DNA from: Frankineae bacterium MT45
GTDB lineage: Bacteria > Actinomycetota > Actinomycetes > Mycobacteriales > Jatrophihabitantaceae
Length of the DNA stretch: 64,000 nt
Reading direction: 5' to 3'
Assembly: GCA_900100325.1 (NCBI GenBank)
Contig: LT629697.1
Span: forward strand, 2,725,423 to 2,789,422
Each line of letters starts with the position of its first letter. The stretch's first letter is position 1. The notes under the pieces were generated by a model that was not told where the DNA came from, made no database searches, and saw nothing but the letters and a program-made list of their open reading frames with translations. The position numbers were made by a program, and so were the translations under genes. Below are positions 49,691 to 62,144 of this stretch, piece by piece.

Positions 49691-50584
49691 TCAGGCGCGG
49701 AGGAAGGCGAAGGCCTCGACCTGACGGGCAACAGCGGCGCGCAGGGCCGCTACGTCCGGGCCGGCACCGAGAATCTCCCGTGAAACACTGGGGATCACGT
49801 TGTGCAGGGACGCTGCGAAGATCCGTCGGACGCTATCTGGCGTTCCTCCCTGTGCCCCCACCCCGGGCACCAGGTACGGACCGTTCAGCGCACTCAGCTC
49901 AGCCACCGACGAGCCGATCGTCGCCCCTACCACGACACCGAAGGAGCCCAGCGGCGTCGCCCCGGCGTTACGTTCGGCCAATTCGTCGATCACCGTCTGA
50001 GCGACGCTCCGCCCGTCGTCGCCCCGGGCGTGCTGGACCTGCGGCCCCTCCGGGTTCGAGGTGAGGGCCAGCACGAAGACCCCCGCCCCATTGGCCTCGG
50101 CCAGTTGGAAGGCCGGGTCGAGTGAGCCGACGCCGAGGTACGGGCTGACGGTGATCGCGTCGGCGGCCAGCGGCGACGACGGGTTCAGATAGGCGTCGGC
50201 GTAGGCGCCCATCGTCGACCCGATGTCCCCTCGCTTCACGTCCAGGAGCACGAGCGCCCCCTGCTCACGCAGGCCGGCGACGGCGCGCTCCAGTACGGCC
50301 ACCCCGGCCGATCCGAAGCGCTCGAAGAAGGCCGACTGCGGTTTCACGACCGCGACGCTGTCGCCGAAGGCCTCGACGCAGGTCATCGAGAAGCGTTCCA
50401 GCCCGGCGACGTCGTCGCCCAGACCCCAGGCGGCGAGCAGGCCCGCGTGTGGATCGATGCCGGCGCAGAGCGATCCCCGGCCGGTGAGGGCGCTATCCAG
50501 CCGGGAGCCGAAGATTGTCACGTGGTCGGCGCCGGAGCTCACGTGGTCCGTGCCAGAGCTCATGTGGTCTGCGCCGGGGCTCAC
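49691..50584 (-). CDS. pyrF: Orotidine 5'-phosphate decarboxylase, type 2
   Basis: Last step of UMP synthesis. TIM barrel with LCAGIDPHAGLLAAWGL, catalytic VLLDVKRGDIGSTMGAYADAYL and a C-terminal VPGVGAQGGTPDSVRRIF. From GTG 50584 it has 297 residues. Four in-frame starts exist at 21-bp steps (GTG 50584, ATG 50563, GTG 50542, GTG 50521) because of a tandem repeat. The family N-terminus begins at the last one (VTIFGSRLDSAL, 276 residues). The first is given here because it overlaps the pyrD stop by four bases, as at other junctions of this operon. None has a good ribosome site. Confidence 0.93.
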   Translation of the reverse strand: MSPGADHMSSGTDHVSSGADHVTIFGSRLDSALTGRGSLCAGIDPHAGLLAAWGLGDDVAGLERFSMTCVEAFGDSVAVVKPQSAFFERFGSAGVAVLERAVAGLREQGALVLLDVKRGDIGSTMGAYADAYLNPSSPLAADAITVSPYLGVGSLDPAFQLAEANGAGVFVLALTSNPEGPQVQHARGDDGRSVAQTVIDELAERNAGATPLGSFGVVVGATIGSSVAELSALNGPYLVPGVGAQGGTPDSVRRIFAASLHNVIPSVSREILGAGPDVAALRAAVARQVEAFAFLRA

Positions 50585-50602
50585 GTGGTCTGCGCCGGGG
50601 CT
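50519..50602 (-). repeat. Four 21-bp tandem repeats across the pyrD/pyrF junction
   Basis: Copies at 50519-50539, 50540-50560, 50561-50581 and 50582-50602. Read on the minus strand each ends in a start codon (GTG, or ATG in one copy), and the codons after each of the first three starts give S-(S/P)-G-(A/T)-D-H. Copies differ at one to five positions. The repeats code for the end of pyrD (about seven codons) and then for a repeated seven-residue N-terminal segment of pyrF. They look like slippage duplications of a start site. Confidence 0.9.
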
Positions 50603-51555
50603 AGGGCCTCAGCCCGGGCCGTTCGCTCGGCGCCGGAGAGATGGGCGTAGCCGACCGCGTCGGCCAGCGACGCGAAGCCGCGCTCGTCGAGTGCCGCCTC
50701 GAGCTCGTCGCGAACCCGCAGCAGCACCGACGGATCGCCGAAGACGGAAGTCCCCACCGAGACCGCCGAGGCGCCGGCCAGGATGAACTCCAGAGCATCC
50801 AATCCGTTGCGAATACCGCCCATTCCCAGGATCGGCAGGTGGGGAAGCGCCTTGCGAACCTGCCAGACGCAGCGCACCGCGACCGGGCGAATGGCCGGTC
50901 CGGAGAGTCCCCCGGTAACCCCGCCGAGAGCCGGGGCCAGTGTGTCGGTGTTGATGGACATGCCGAGCAGGGTGTTGATGAGGGACACCCCGTCCGCGCC
51001 GGCGTCGGCACAGGCCCGGGCGATCAAGGTGATGTCGGTGACGTCCGGGGTGAGCTTGGCGAAGATCGGGATGCTCGGGTCAGCGGCCCGGCGCACCGCA
51101 CCGATCACCCGGGAGGAGGCCGTCACGTCGCAGGCGAAGACCTGCCCGCGGCTCTCCACGTTCGGGCAGGAGATGTTCACTTCGAGCATGGAGACCGCCG
51201 GGTGGCCGTGCAGCTTCCGCGCGGCCGCCACGAAGTCATCGGTGCTGCCGCCGGCGATCGAGACGACGGTCTTGGCGTTGTTGGCCTGCAACCAGGCGAG
51301 ATCGTTCTCGATGAAGGAGTCGATTCCCGGTCCCTGAAGCCCGATCGAATTCAGCATCCCGCTCGGGGTCTCGACCATCCGCGGTGTCGGACGCCCCGAC
51401 CGGGCGCGCGGCATGATCGACTTCGTCACCACCGCCCCCAGCTCGGAGACGTCGAAGAACTGTCCCAGTTCCCGCCCCGCCGCCGCACAGCCGGACGCGG
51501 TGAAGACCGGGTTCGCGAAGGTGGCCGAGGCCAGCCGGGTCGTCATGTCAGCCAT
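50581..51555 (-). CDS. pyrD: Dihydroorotate dehydrogenase, class 1B catalytic subunit
   Basis: FMN-binding TIM barrel of 324 residues oxidising dihydroorotate to orotate. The catalytic base is Cys C130 in NISCPNVE, which marks class 1 (class 2 enzymes use Ser). Start region TFANPVFTASGCAAAG, and GMGGIRNGLDALEFILAGASAVSVG as the FMN phosphate site. Together with the adjacent iron-sulfur flavoprotein subunit it forms the NAD-linked 1B enzyme. The start shares one base with the pyrK stop (TGATG). Confidence 0.95.
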   Translation of the reverse strand: MADMTTRLASATFANPVFTASGCAAAGRELGQFFDVSELGAVVTKSIMPRARSGRPTPRMVETPSGMLNSIGLQGPGIDSFIENDLAWLQANNAKTVVSIAGGSTDDFVAAARKLHGHPAVSMLEVNISCPNVESRGQVFACDVTASSRVIGAVRRAADPSIPIFAKLTPDVTDITLIARACADAGADGVSLINTLLGMSINTDTLAPALGGVTGGLSGPAIRPVAVRCVWQVRKALPHLPILGMGGIRNGLDALEFILAGASAVSVGTSVFGDPSVLLRVRDELEAALDERGFASLADAVGYAHLSGAERTARAEALAPAQTT

Positions 51556-52435
51556 CAGTTACCCACCATCGCGTCGGCGCCGACGATGTCGTGCGGGAGT
51601 CGACCGACGTCGTCCCAGCGCACCCGATCAGCAAGGAAAACCGGACCGTCGACGCAGGAACGCACCATTCGGGAGCGGCCGTCATCACCACGGACCGGCA
51701 GAACACAGGTCATGCAGACACCGACGCCGCAGGCCATCGACTCCTCGACGGCCACCTGGGCCGGAATCGCATTGCGACGCGCGACCTCGCCGACGGCCCG
51801 GAGCATCGGCATGGGCCCGCAGGCGTAGACGACCTCGGCCTTGATGCGGGCGATCGCGTCGTCGAGAGCGTCGGTGACTCGTCCCTGGATGCCGGCCGTG
51901 CCATCGTCGGTGGTCACCGTGACGCCACCGACCGTCCGCTTGGCCACCAGTTCCCCGAAGAGCCTGGTCGCCGTGGCCGCGCCCAGGATGATCTCGACGT
52001 CACTCCCCTGCTCGATCAGCCGCTGCGCCAGTGGGATCAGCGGCGCTGTGCCGTACCCACCGCCGACCAGCACGGCGGGTGTGCCCTTCGGTGGCATCGG
52101 GAAGGGTGTCCCGAGGGGGCCCAGGATGTCGAGGACCTCGCCGACGCGCCGCTCGACCAGCCACTGGGTGCCCGGACCGTGGGCGGCGACGACGAATTGA
52201 ACCGTGCCGGCGAAGTCGCTGGTCGGGGTGGCACCGTAGAGGGCGAAGGAGCGACGCAGCAGCATCGACGTCTGCGCCCCACCGACCCCGACCGCGACGA
52301 AATGGCCGGGCTTGAAACCGGCCGCGATGCCGGGGGCGACGACCGTGAACTGCAGGTACTCCCCCACCCTCTGCACCGCGAAGATCTCCGCCTGCTCCTG
52401 CACCGGACGACTGCGCTCGACCTTCGCCGCTTGGG

Positions 52436-52439
<4 letters not shown>
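51555..52439 (-). CDS. pyrK: Dihydroorotate dehydrogenase electron transfer subunit
   Basis: Carries electrons from PyrD FMN to NAD+. From ATG 52439 it has 294 residues: an FAD domain (about 12-110, with [10 protein letters not shown]), an NAD domain (about 120-225, [25 protein letters not shown]) and a [2Fe-2S] site with cysteines C237, C242, C245 and C262. The ATG overlaps the carB stop by four bases; the open frame before it lies inside carB. Confidence 0.94.
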
Positions 52440-55746
<3,307 letters not shown>

Positions 55747-55747
<1 letters not shown>

Positions 55748-56898
55748 TACCGGTCGCCCTTCGGGCTTGTCGGGCCGCTGCCGGTGCCGGGGGCACCCTC
55801 CAGCAGTTCGGCGAATCGGTCGAAGAGATAGGCCGCATCGTGCGGCCCGGCGGCGGCCTCGGGGTGGTACTGCACGGAGAATGCCTTGGTATCGCGGGCG
55901 ATCAGGCCTTCCACCACTCCGTCGTTGAGACAGACGTGGCTCACCTCGACTGAGCCGAATTCGGTCTCGCTCGGGTGCTCGGTCGGCGCATCGACGGCGA
56001 AGCCGTGGTTGTGGGCGGTGATCTCGACCTTGCCGGTGGTGCGATCCTGCACCGGCTGGTTGATGCCGCGGTGCCCGTAACCCAGCTTGTAGGTGCCGAA
56101 GCCGAAGGCCCGTCCGAGGATCTGGTTGCCGAAGCAGATCCCGAAGATCGGGACCTCTTCGCGCAGCAGCCCCCGCACGGTGGTCACCGCGGCGTCCGCC
56201 GTGCCTGGGTCGCCCGGGCCGTTGGCCAGGAAGACGGCGTCGGCACCGACGGCCCGGATCTCCTCGACGCTGGCGTTGCTGGGGAGCACGTGGGTGGTGA
56301 TGCCCCGTTCGGCCATCCGGCGCGGTGTCATCGCCTTGATGCCGAAGTCCAGCGCGACCACGCGGAAACGCTCGGCTCCGATTGCCTGGACGACGTAGGG
56401 CTCCTGGGTGCTCACCGTGCTCGACAGGTCAGCCCCGAGCATCGGCGCACTATCCCGGACCGCGGCCAGCAGCTGCTCCGGCGAGCTGGTCGTCGAGATG
56501 GCGCATCGCATGGCCCCCCGCTCCCGAAGGTGGCGGGTCAGGGCACGGGTGTCGATGCCGCTGATCCCGACGATGCCCTGCGCCACCAACTGCTCGTCCA
56601 GGCTGCGCTTGGCCCGCCAGGATGAGGAGCGCCGGGCCGGGTCGCGCACAACGTAACCGGCAACCCAGATCCGTGACGACTCATCGTCCTCGTCGTTGAC
56701 GCCGGTGTTGCCGATGTGCGGCGCCGTCTGGACGACGATCTGCCGGCAGTACGAGGGGTCTGTGAGCGTCTCCTGATAGCCGGTCATCGCCGTGTTGAAG
56801 ACGGCTTCTCCGAACGTCTCACCGGTCGCCCCGTAGGACTCGCCAGAGAACGTGCGACCGTCCTCGAGTACCAGAATCGCGGATTCGCCTCTGCTCAC
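55747..56898 (-). CDS. carA: Carbamoyl phosphate synthetase small (glutaminase) subunit
   Basis: Splits glutamine and passes ammonia to CarB. It has 383 residues: N-terminal CPSase domain ([36 protein letters not shown]) and a class I glutamine amidotransferase domain with the nucleophile Cys in [11 protein letters not shown] and the His/Glu pair in [17 protein letters not shown] start at 56898 overlaps the stop of the PH-like gene (GTGA). Confidence 0.97.
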
Positions 56899-57386
56899 AC
56901 CATCGCCCGTTCATTGATCGCGCGTACCCATTGTGGGTACTCGGTCTTGTCATCTGCCCGCAACCCGGTGTCGAGTTCGGTGTCGCCGAGCCGCCAGTTG
57001 ATCACCATCAGCCCACCTTCGCCCACTACTTTTCCGGCCAGCGCGGGTTCGAGCCGAGCACTGATCACGTCGCGCAACGGCAGGAAGATCGGCTCGGCGC
57101 CCTCCCGCTCGATCAGCAGCCCCTCGTCATGCAGCGTGACGGTGGCGCTCGCCCGCAGACCGAGGCCCCGGGCGACGACCCGGTCCTGCCAGCTCCGGGC
57201 ATAGGTGGTGCCGATGTAGAGGCCGACCAGGGGGGCCAGGCGCGCCGGCGATAGGTGCTCCGGCAACGCCGGCAGCGCGGCGAGCTCGGCCTGGCGTTTG
57301 CCGCGGTTGCGCCACCCCAGCCACATCCCGGCCAGGCAGAGCGCGATGGCGGCCACGCAGGCTATTACGAGCAAAGTGCGGGTCAT
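56895..57386 (-). CDS. Membrane-anchored PH-like protein of the pyr operon
   Basis: A 163-residue protein with one N-terminal membrane helix (about 4-24) and a soluble domain (about 45-160: [48 protein letters not shown], then [17 protein letters not shown]). Actinobacteria commonly encode such a protein between pyrC and carA (for example the Rv1382 position in M. tuberculosis). It overlaps both neighbours by four bases, yet has no pyrimidine-enzyme motif. Its role is unknown. Confidence 0.83.
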   Translation of the reverse strand: MTRTLLVIACVAAIALCLAGMWLGWRNRGKRQAELAALPALPEHLSPARLAPLVGLYIGTTYARSWQDRVVARGLGLRASATVTLHDEGLLIEREGAEPIFLPLRDVISARLEPALAGKVVGEGGLMVINWRLGDTELDTGLRADDKTEYPQWVRAINERAMV

Positions 57387-58699
57387 GCCGGCACCTGCAC
57401 CGCCGGGACGAGTGACCCGTCCCGGACAGTGAAGTGACCACGCAGCAGAGTCGCCACCACACGTCCGGGGAGGGTGCGCCCGGCGAACGGCGTGTTACCC
57501 GACTTGGAGGCCATCTCCTCCGCCGAGACCGTCCACTCCGCCTGCGGGTCGACCAGCATGAGGTTGGCCGGCTGCCCGACCTCGATGGGGGTGCCGTGGT
57601 TATCCAGCAAGCCGATTCGGGCCGGGGCGACACTCATCCGATCGGCGACCCCGCGCCAGTCCAGCAGACCCGGACGCAGCATCGTCTCGATGACCACCGA
57701 GAGCGCGGTCTGCAGGCCGAGCATCCCCGGCGAGGCCGCACCCCACTCGGTCTCCTTGTCCTCGAGCGCGTGGGGGGCGTGGTCGGTGGCGACGCAGTCG
57801 ATGGTCCCGTCGGCCAGACCGGCGCGCAGCGCGCTGACGTCCTCGCCGGTGCGCAGCGGCGGGTTCACCTTGAAGACCGGGTCGTAGGACTCGGCGAGTT
57901 CCTCGGTCAGGATGAGGTGATGCGGCGTCACCTCGGCAGTGACGGCGACGCCGGCGGCCTTGGCCCGCCGCACGATCTCGACGGCTCCGGCGGTGGAGAG
58001 ATGGCAGATATGGACGCGGGAACTGACGTGCTCGGCCAGCAGCACGTCGCGGGCGATAATCGCCTCTTCAGCGACGTCGGGCCAGCCGGTGAGACCGAGG
58101 CGAGCTGAGACGATGCCCTCGTTCATCTGAGCGCCCACCGTGAGGCGTGGCTCCTCCGCGTGCTGGGCGATCACGCCGTCAAATGCCCGAACGTACTCCA
58201 GCGCCCGACGCATCAGGGCCGGATCGGAGACACAGGAGCCGTCGTCGCTGAAGACCCGGACCTTCGCCGTGGAGTCGGCCATCGCGCCGAGTTCGGCCAG
58301 GTTCTCACCGGCCCGTCCCAGGGTGACGGCCCCGATCGGCTGCACGTCCACCAGGCCGGTCTGCCGGCCCAGGCGCCACACCTGCTCAACCACGCCGGCG
58401 GTGTCGGCACAGGGGTCAGTGTTGGGCATCGCGAAGACCGCGGTGTAGCCGCCGAGGGCAGCGGCGGCCGAACCCGTCTCCACGGTCTCGGCATCCTCCC
58501 GCCCGGGCTCACGCAGGTGCGTATGTAGGTCGACGAGTCCCGGCAGTAGCACGGCACCGGCCCCGTCGTAGACGTCCGTCTCGGCCGAGGCGGCGATTAC
58601 GCCCGTCGCGTCGATCGACTCGATTCGCCCGTCGCGGATCAGCAGATCGACGGCATCCTCCCCGTAGGGACGGACGTTGCGGAGCAGCACGTCGCTCAT
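57383..58699 (-). CDS. pyrC: Dihydroorotase
   Basis: Zinc amidohydrolase closing carbamoyl aspartate to dihydroorotate; 438 residues, long class I type. Metal-binding HTHLREPG (H59, H61), [13 protein letters not shown], and the catalytic Asp in CVATDHAPH are visible, with [11 protein letters not shown] near the substrate site and a C-terminal [14 protein letters not shown] segment of the composite beta domain. Overlaps pyrB and the PH-like gene by four bases each. Confidence 0.97.
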   Translation of the reverse strand: MSDVLLRNVRPYGEDAVDLLIRDGRIESIDATGVIAASAETDVYDGAGAVLLPGLVDLHTHLREPGREDAETVETGSAAAALGGYTAVFAMPNTDPCADTAGVVEQVWRLGRQTGLVDVQPIGAVTLGRAGENLAELGAMADSTAKVRVFSDDGSCVSDPALMRRALEYVRAFDGVIAQHAEEPRLTVGAQMNEGIVSARLGLTGWPDVAEEAIIARDVLLAEHVSSRVHICHLSTAGAVEIVRRAKAAGVAVTAEVTPHHLILTEELAESYDPVFKVNPPLRTGEDVSALRAGLADGTIDCVATDHAPHALEDKETEWGAASPGMLGLQTALSVVIETMLRPGLLDWRGVADRMSVAPARIGLLDNHGTPIEVGQPANLMLVDPQAEWTVSAEEMASKSGNTPFAGRTLPGRVVATLLRGHFTVRDGSLVPAVQVPA

Positions 58700-59637
58700 G
58701 CCTCCTCCCCGTTGCCACCGAGAAGTAGGTACAGGACCGCCATGCGCACACTTACTCCGTTCGTTACCTGCTCCACGATCGCCGACCGTTTGGGGTCGTC
58801 CGCGACCTCCGGTGCGATCTCCATGCCACGATTCATCGGCCCCGGATGCATGACGATCGCCGCTTCGGGCAGCGCCGCCATCCGGGCCCGGTCGAGTCCA
58901 TAGCGCCGGGAGTACTCCCGGGCTGAGGGGAAGTAGCCGCTGGACATCCGTTCGCGCTGGACCCGCAGCATCATGACGACGTCTGAGTTCGGAATCGCCT
59001 CGTCAAGGTGGTAGCTGACCCCGGCCGTCCAGGTCTCGACGCCGACCGGCAGCAGGGTCGGGGGCGCCACCAGCGTCACCTGCGCACCGAGGGTGTTCAG
59101 CAGGGCGACGTTGGAGCGCGCGACGCGCGAGTGGAGCACGTCCCCCACGATGCAGACGCGCAGGCCGGCCAGGTCACCGCTGCCCCCGCAGAGCCGGCGG
59201 CGGATGGTGAAGGCATCCAGCAGGGCCTGGGTCGGGTGCTCGTGGGTGCCGTCACCGGCGTTGATGACGCTCCCCTGCACCCAGTTGGCCAACCGGTTGG
59301 CCGCACCGGAGTACGAGTGCCGGATGACTACGGCATCGGCCCCCATCGCCTCCAGAGTGAGCGCGGTGTCCTTCAGCGACTCCCCCTTGGAGACGCTAGA
59401 GCCCTTAGCCGAGAAGTTGACGACGTCGGCCGAGAGGCGCTTCGCGGCGAGTTCGAAGGAGGTACGCGTCCGCGTCGAGTCCTCGTAGAAGAGGTTCACC
59501 ACCGTCCGGCCGCGGAGCGGAGGGAGCTTCTTCACATCTCGTCCGGCCAGGGCCCGGTCGAGCCGATCGGCGGTGTCGAGCATTTCGATCGCCTGGGCAC
59601 GATCCAGGTCGTGCGCGCTGAGCAGGTGCCGGGCCAT
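58696..59637 (-). CDS. pyrB: Aspartate carbamoyltransferase catalytic subunit
   Basis: Joins carbamoyl phosphate and aspartate. It has 313 residues with the carbamoyl-phosphate loop STRTRTSFE (54-62), [14 protein letters not shown] (80s loop), [12 protein letters not shown] and the C-terminal [13 protein letters not shown]. No pyrI regulatory gene is present, so allosteric control is likely absent and regulation falls to PyrR. ATG shares one base with the pyrR stop (TGATG). Confidence 0.97.
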   Translation of the reverse strand: MARHLLSAHDLDRAQAIEMLDTADRLDRALAGRDVKKLPPLRGRTVVNLFYEDSTRTRTSFELAAKRLSADVVNFSAKGSSVSKGESLKDTALTLEAMGADAVVIRHSYSGAANRLANWVQGSVINAGDGTHEHPTQALLDAFTIRRRLCGGSGDLAGLRVCIVGDVLHSRVARSNVALLNTLGAQVTLVAPPTLLPVGVETWTAGVSYHLDEAIPNSDVVMMLRVQRERMSSGYFPSAREYSRRYGLDRARMAALPEAAIVMHPGPMNRGMEIAPEVADDPKRSAIVEQVTNGVSVRMAVLYLLLGGNGEEA

Positions 59638-60356
59638 CAGTTCGACTCCTCCGGATGCGATCCGTTGGCGGTGTCCGGTTTCGGGTCTGGCACCGTCGTC
59701 GCCGCTGTGGAGTCTGCAGGTTTATCAGCGTTGCCCGGGCGGAGGTACACGCCGTCGGCCCCGGCCGTCTCGGCGAACTCGACCCGTACCTGCTGGCTGG
59801 GCGAAGTCGGGAGGTTCTTGCCGACGTAGTCGGCCCGGATCGGCAGTTCCCGGTGCCCACGGTCGACGAGCACAGCGAGCTGAACCGCCCGCGGCCGGCC
59901 CAGTTCGCGGAGCGCGTCGAGGGCGGCCCGGATCGTTCGGCCGGAGAAGAGGACGTCGTCGACGAGGATCACCAGCTTCCCCTCGATCCCGCCCCGGGGC
60001 TCGACCGTCTCCGCCAGGGCACGGACGCCCCGCAGGCGCAGGTCGTCGCGGTAGAGGGTGATGTCGAGGCAGCCGATGCCGACCTCGACCGGCTCGAACG
60101 CGGCGATCCGGGCGGCCAGCCGGCGGGCCAGCGGGACACCACCGGTCGGGATCCCCATCAGCACCACGCCGTCGGCGCCACCGGTCTTCTCGAGGATCTG
60201 GTGGGCCATCCGGTCGATCATTCGGGCCACGTCGGCGGCCGAGAAGACGGCGTCGGAATCAGTTGGGTCGGGGGCGGCGGTGCCGGAGGCGGAAAACGTG
60301 ACAGACGCCTCATCCGGGGTGGAGTCACCGGGACGGCGCATAGCTTCGCTACCCAC
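59637..60356 (-). CDS. pyrR: PyrR regulator / uracil phosphoribosyltransferase
   Basis: UMP-responsive RNA-binding regulator with uracil phosphoribosyltransferase activity. The PRPP loop [21 protein letters not shown] and [20 protein letters not shown] are clear. I chose GTG 60356 (239 residues) because GCGAGG lies five bases before it; ATG 60341 (five codons later) has no ribosome site but is possible. It has a longer N-terminal (about 35 residues) and C-terminal Pro/Asp-rich tail than usual PyrR (about 180-190). A PyrR-binding hairpin lies 23 bp upstream. First gene of the nine-gene pyr operon. Confidence 0.93.
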   Translation of the reverse strand: MGSEAMRRPGDSTPDEASVTFSASGTAAPDPTDSDAVFSAADVARMIDRMAHQILEKTGGADGVVLMGIPTGGVPLARRLAARIAAFEPVEVGIGCLDITLYRDDLRLRGVRALAETVEPRGGIEGKLVILVDDVLFSGRTIRAALDALRELGRPRAVQLAVLVDRGHRELPIRADYVGKNLPTSPSQQVRVEFAETAGADGVYLRPGNADKPADSTAATTVPDPKPDTANGSHPEESN

Positions 60357-60378
60357 ATAAACCTCGCATAACGTCCTT

Positions 60379-60394
60379 GTCCGCCTCACTGGAC
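60379..60394 (-). promoter_or_regulatory. PyrR-binding RNA hairpin in the pyr leader
   Basis: In the minus-strand RNA, GUCC and GGAC pair around AGUGAGGC. The sequence UCCAGUGAGGC fits the PyrR loop consensus UCCnGnGAGGY known from Bacillus and seen in mycobacterial pyr leaders. It lies 22-38 bases before the pyrR start, and the ribosome site GCGAGG follows 13 bases after the hairpin, so PyrR-UMP probably blocks translation. No downstream terminator stem is seen, which favours translational over transcriptional control. Confidence 0.8.
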
Positions 60395-60422
60395 GGGCCC
60401 TTAAAGGAAGTCTGACTGGCAA

Positions 60423-60428
60423 AGTCTA
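60423..60428 (-). promoter_or_regulatory. Candidate pyr operon promoter -10
   Basis: TAGACT on the minus strand fits TAnnnT. It would start the transcript near 60416, so the PyrR hairpin would be at about +22 to +38 and the leader about 60 bases long. The -35 is weak (GGAATT region). Inferred from sequence alone. Confidence 0.45.
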
Positions 60429-60476
60429 GCAGCGCGGCTATTCTGAATTCCCGGTAGACGTACGGTCACGAACTCA

Positions 60477-60491
60477 GTCACCCTGAGTAAA
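60477..60491 (+). promoter_or_regulatory. BldD box upstream of bldD
   Basis: GTCACCCTGAGTAAA matches the published Streptomyces BldD consensus nTnACnC(A/T)GnGTnAn at every fixed position. It is 124 bp before the bldD start, in the divergent pyrR-bldD region. A second, weaker palindrome TTACCTTCGAGTAA (60508-60521) has one extra base between its halves. Autoregulation of bldD is known in Streptomyces, so repression of its own promoter is likely here. Confidence 0.75.
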
Positions 60492-60614
60492 TTCGTTCAC
60501 CCAGCGCTTACCTTCGAGTAACCGCTCGACGACTCATTCGTTATACGAGCGGCAGCACCATCCAGCAGTACCGCACCACACAACAGCAACCCCACCAGTG
60601 ACAAGGAAGTTCCC

Positions 60615-61217
60615 GTGGCTCCCGACGACGACAGCCAGACGGCAGTGCTGACCAGCACGGCACGCACCGACGCCATCAACACCACCAGCGCCGCTGAGGA
60701 CGACGATCCGCCGCCGAGCCGCGAGTACGCCAAGGCCCTCGGTGCCCGACTGCGGGCGATCCGTGGCCAGCAGCACCTCTCCCTGCACGCCGTCGAGCGC
60801 AAGTCGGACGGCAAGTGGAAGGCGGTCGTGGTCGGTTCGTACGAGCGCGGCGACCGTGCCGTCTCCGTGCAGCGCCTCGCCGAGCTGGCCGACTTCTACC
60901 GCGTTCCGGTCAGCGTTCTGCTGCCGAGCGAGGACCACCCGGGCTCGAGCTCCGCGACCGGTGGACTGGCCAAGATCGTGCTGAACCTCGAGCGGCTGCA
61001 CAGCGCGCCGGCCGAGGAAGTTACGCTCCTCACCCGCTTCGTGGGTGCGATCCAGCGCGAGCGTGGCGACTACGGCAACCGGGTCCTCTCGATCCGCGCC
61101 GAAGACCTGCGCACCCTCGCGATCCTGTACGACACCACCGTCGAAGCCCTGACCGAGCGCCTCGTGCGCTGGCAGGTGCTCGCCCCGGACTCGCTCATCC
61201 TCGACGGCGAGCCGTAA
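60615..61217 (+). CDS. bldD: BldD-type developmental master regulator (c-di-GMP receptor)
   Basis: DNA-binding repressor whose dimer forms when it binds cyclic di-GMP. It has 200 residues: an N-terminal extension (1-36, acidic and Thr/Ser-rich) absent from the 167-residue Streptomyces protein, an XRE-type helix-turn-helix domain (37-105: YAKALGARLRAIRGQQHLSLHAVERKSDG, SYERGDRAVSVQRLAELADFY) and the C-terminal domain. The c-di-GMP motif RxD-x8-RxxD is intact (R150-D152 and R161-D164). GTG start with AAGGAAG upstream. Neighbour of pyrR as in relatives. Confidence 0.95.
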   Translation: MAPDDDSQTAVLTSTARTDAINTTSAAEDDDPPPSREYAKALGARLRAIRGQQHLSLHAVERKSDGKWKAVVVGSYERGDRAVSVQRLAELADFYRVPVSVLLPSEDHPGSSSATGGLAKIVLNLERLHSAPAEEVTLLTRFVGAIQRERGDYGNRVLSIRAEDLRTLAILYDTTVEALTERLVRWQVLAPDSLILDGEP

Positions 61218-61234
61218 ATCAACCTGTAGTTGAG

Positions 61235-61275
61235 AAGGCCGGTCGGCCTCCCTTGACGGGAGACCGACCGGCCTT
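61235..61275. terminator. Strong bidirectional terminator after bldD
   Basis: AAGGCCGGTCGG (61235-61246) pairs with CCGACCGGCCTT (61264-61275); after one C-A mismatch, CTCCC (61248-61252) pairs with GGGAG (61258-61262) around a short TTGAC loop. It lies 18 bp past bldD and 2 bp past the end of the converging membrane-protein gene, so it can serve both. Confidence 0.88.
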
Positions 61276-61277
61276 CG

Positions 61278-62075
61278 TCATGTCAGGGTCACCTGAGCGT
61301 GTCGGCCCAGGGCGGTCTGCCTCCGTCGCCGCAGCGTGTCGCGCTGCGTCCAGAAGTAGATCGGGTTGCCGACCACGAGGACGAGCAGAGCCACAGAACC
61401 GACGATCAGATCGGACCACCCGTGGTCATGTAGGTAGACGGCGTGCCTCGGGTGAGCGGGGTCGACGATTATCGGCACCAGCCCCCTGACCGCTGTGTCA
61501 GAGGAGTTGACCACCATGACGTCGCTCTGCTGCCGCCCGTCGAGAAAGTAGTCGCCATATGAGTCGTAGGAACAACTGGACTTGTCGCAATGCCTGTCGG
61601 CGTGGGTGACAGTGGCCAGGATCTGCTCGGCGTGCGGTGAATGACGGACGCGCTGGTCGCTGAGGGCGGACCACCCTCCCATGAGGAAGAGCACGAGACA
61701 GACCTGCGCTAGCAGCTCGATCCGGAACGCCCAGAGGGTTACCCACCGCCGCGGCCACTGCCTCGAGCGCCATCGCTCGGAGCCGAGCCGGCGCTGCACC
61801 TTGCCGGCCTCGACGAAGCGGCGAGCCACAGCACGGACTAGCAACGCGAGGACGATCCAGAGCCAGAGGATTGCGCTGGCCACGCCGAACTCGTATGAGA
61901 CGCCACTCGTTCCGTCGCCAGTCGCTGCGCCGCCGATGTAGACGAACGCGAGCGCCACCGCGGTTGGCCCAACCAACCAGATCCAGCCAAATGTGCCCCA
62001 CCACGACCAGGGGCGCCAAACCGGACCCTGATCGGGAACCTCGGCGAGCTGCTGCAATTTCACGTCGGAGAGCAT
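61278..62075 (-). CDS. Hypothetical membrane protein
   Basis: From ATG 62075 (MLSDVKLQQL, GAGGG upstream) the protein has 265 residues. Four likely membrane helices: about 28-50, 63-88, 120-142 and 218-240. The segment between the third and fourth (about 145-215) is outside, with CDKSSCSYDSYGDYFLDGRQQ (two Cys), and VPIIVDPAHPRHAVY resembles the DUF3592 pattern of membrane proteins. A basic stretch (RRRRQ) ends the protein. No enzyme motif. It is inserted between bldD and nusB; function unknown. Confidence 0.65.
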   Translation of the reverse strand: MLSDVKLQQLAEVPDQGPVWRPWSWWGTFGWIWLVGPTAVALAFVYIGGAATGDGTSGVSYEFGVASAILWLWIVLALLVRAVARRFVEAGKVQRRLGSERWRSRQWPRRWVTLWAFRIELLAQVCLVLFLMGGWSALSDQRVRHSPHAEQILATVTHADRHCDKSSCSYDSYGDYFLDGRQQSDVMVVNSSDTAVRGLVPIIVDPAHPRHAVYLHDHGWSDLIVGSVALLVLVVGNPIYFWTQRDTLRRRRQTALGRHAQVTLT

Positions 62076-62144
62076 CGCAGAACCCTCGACGGATCGCGAG
62101 GCAGAGCGACCGCATTGTCGCCGACGACTCACCCGCTACTTCAA

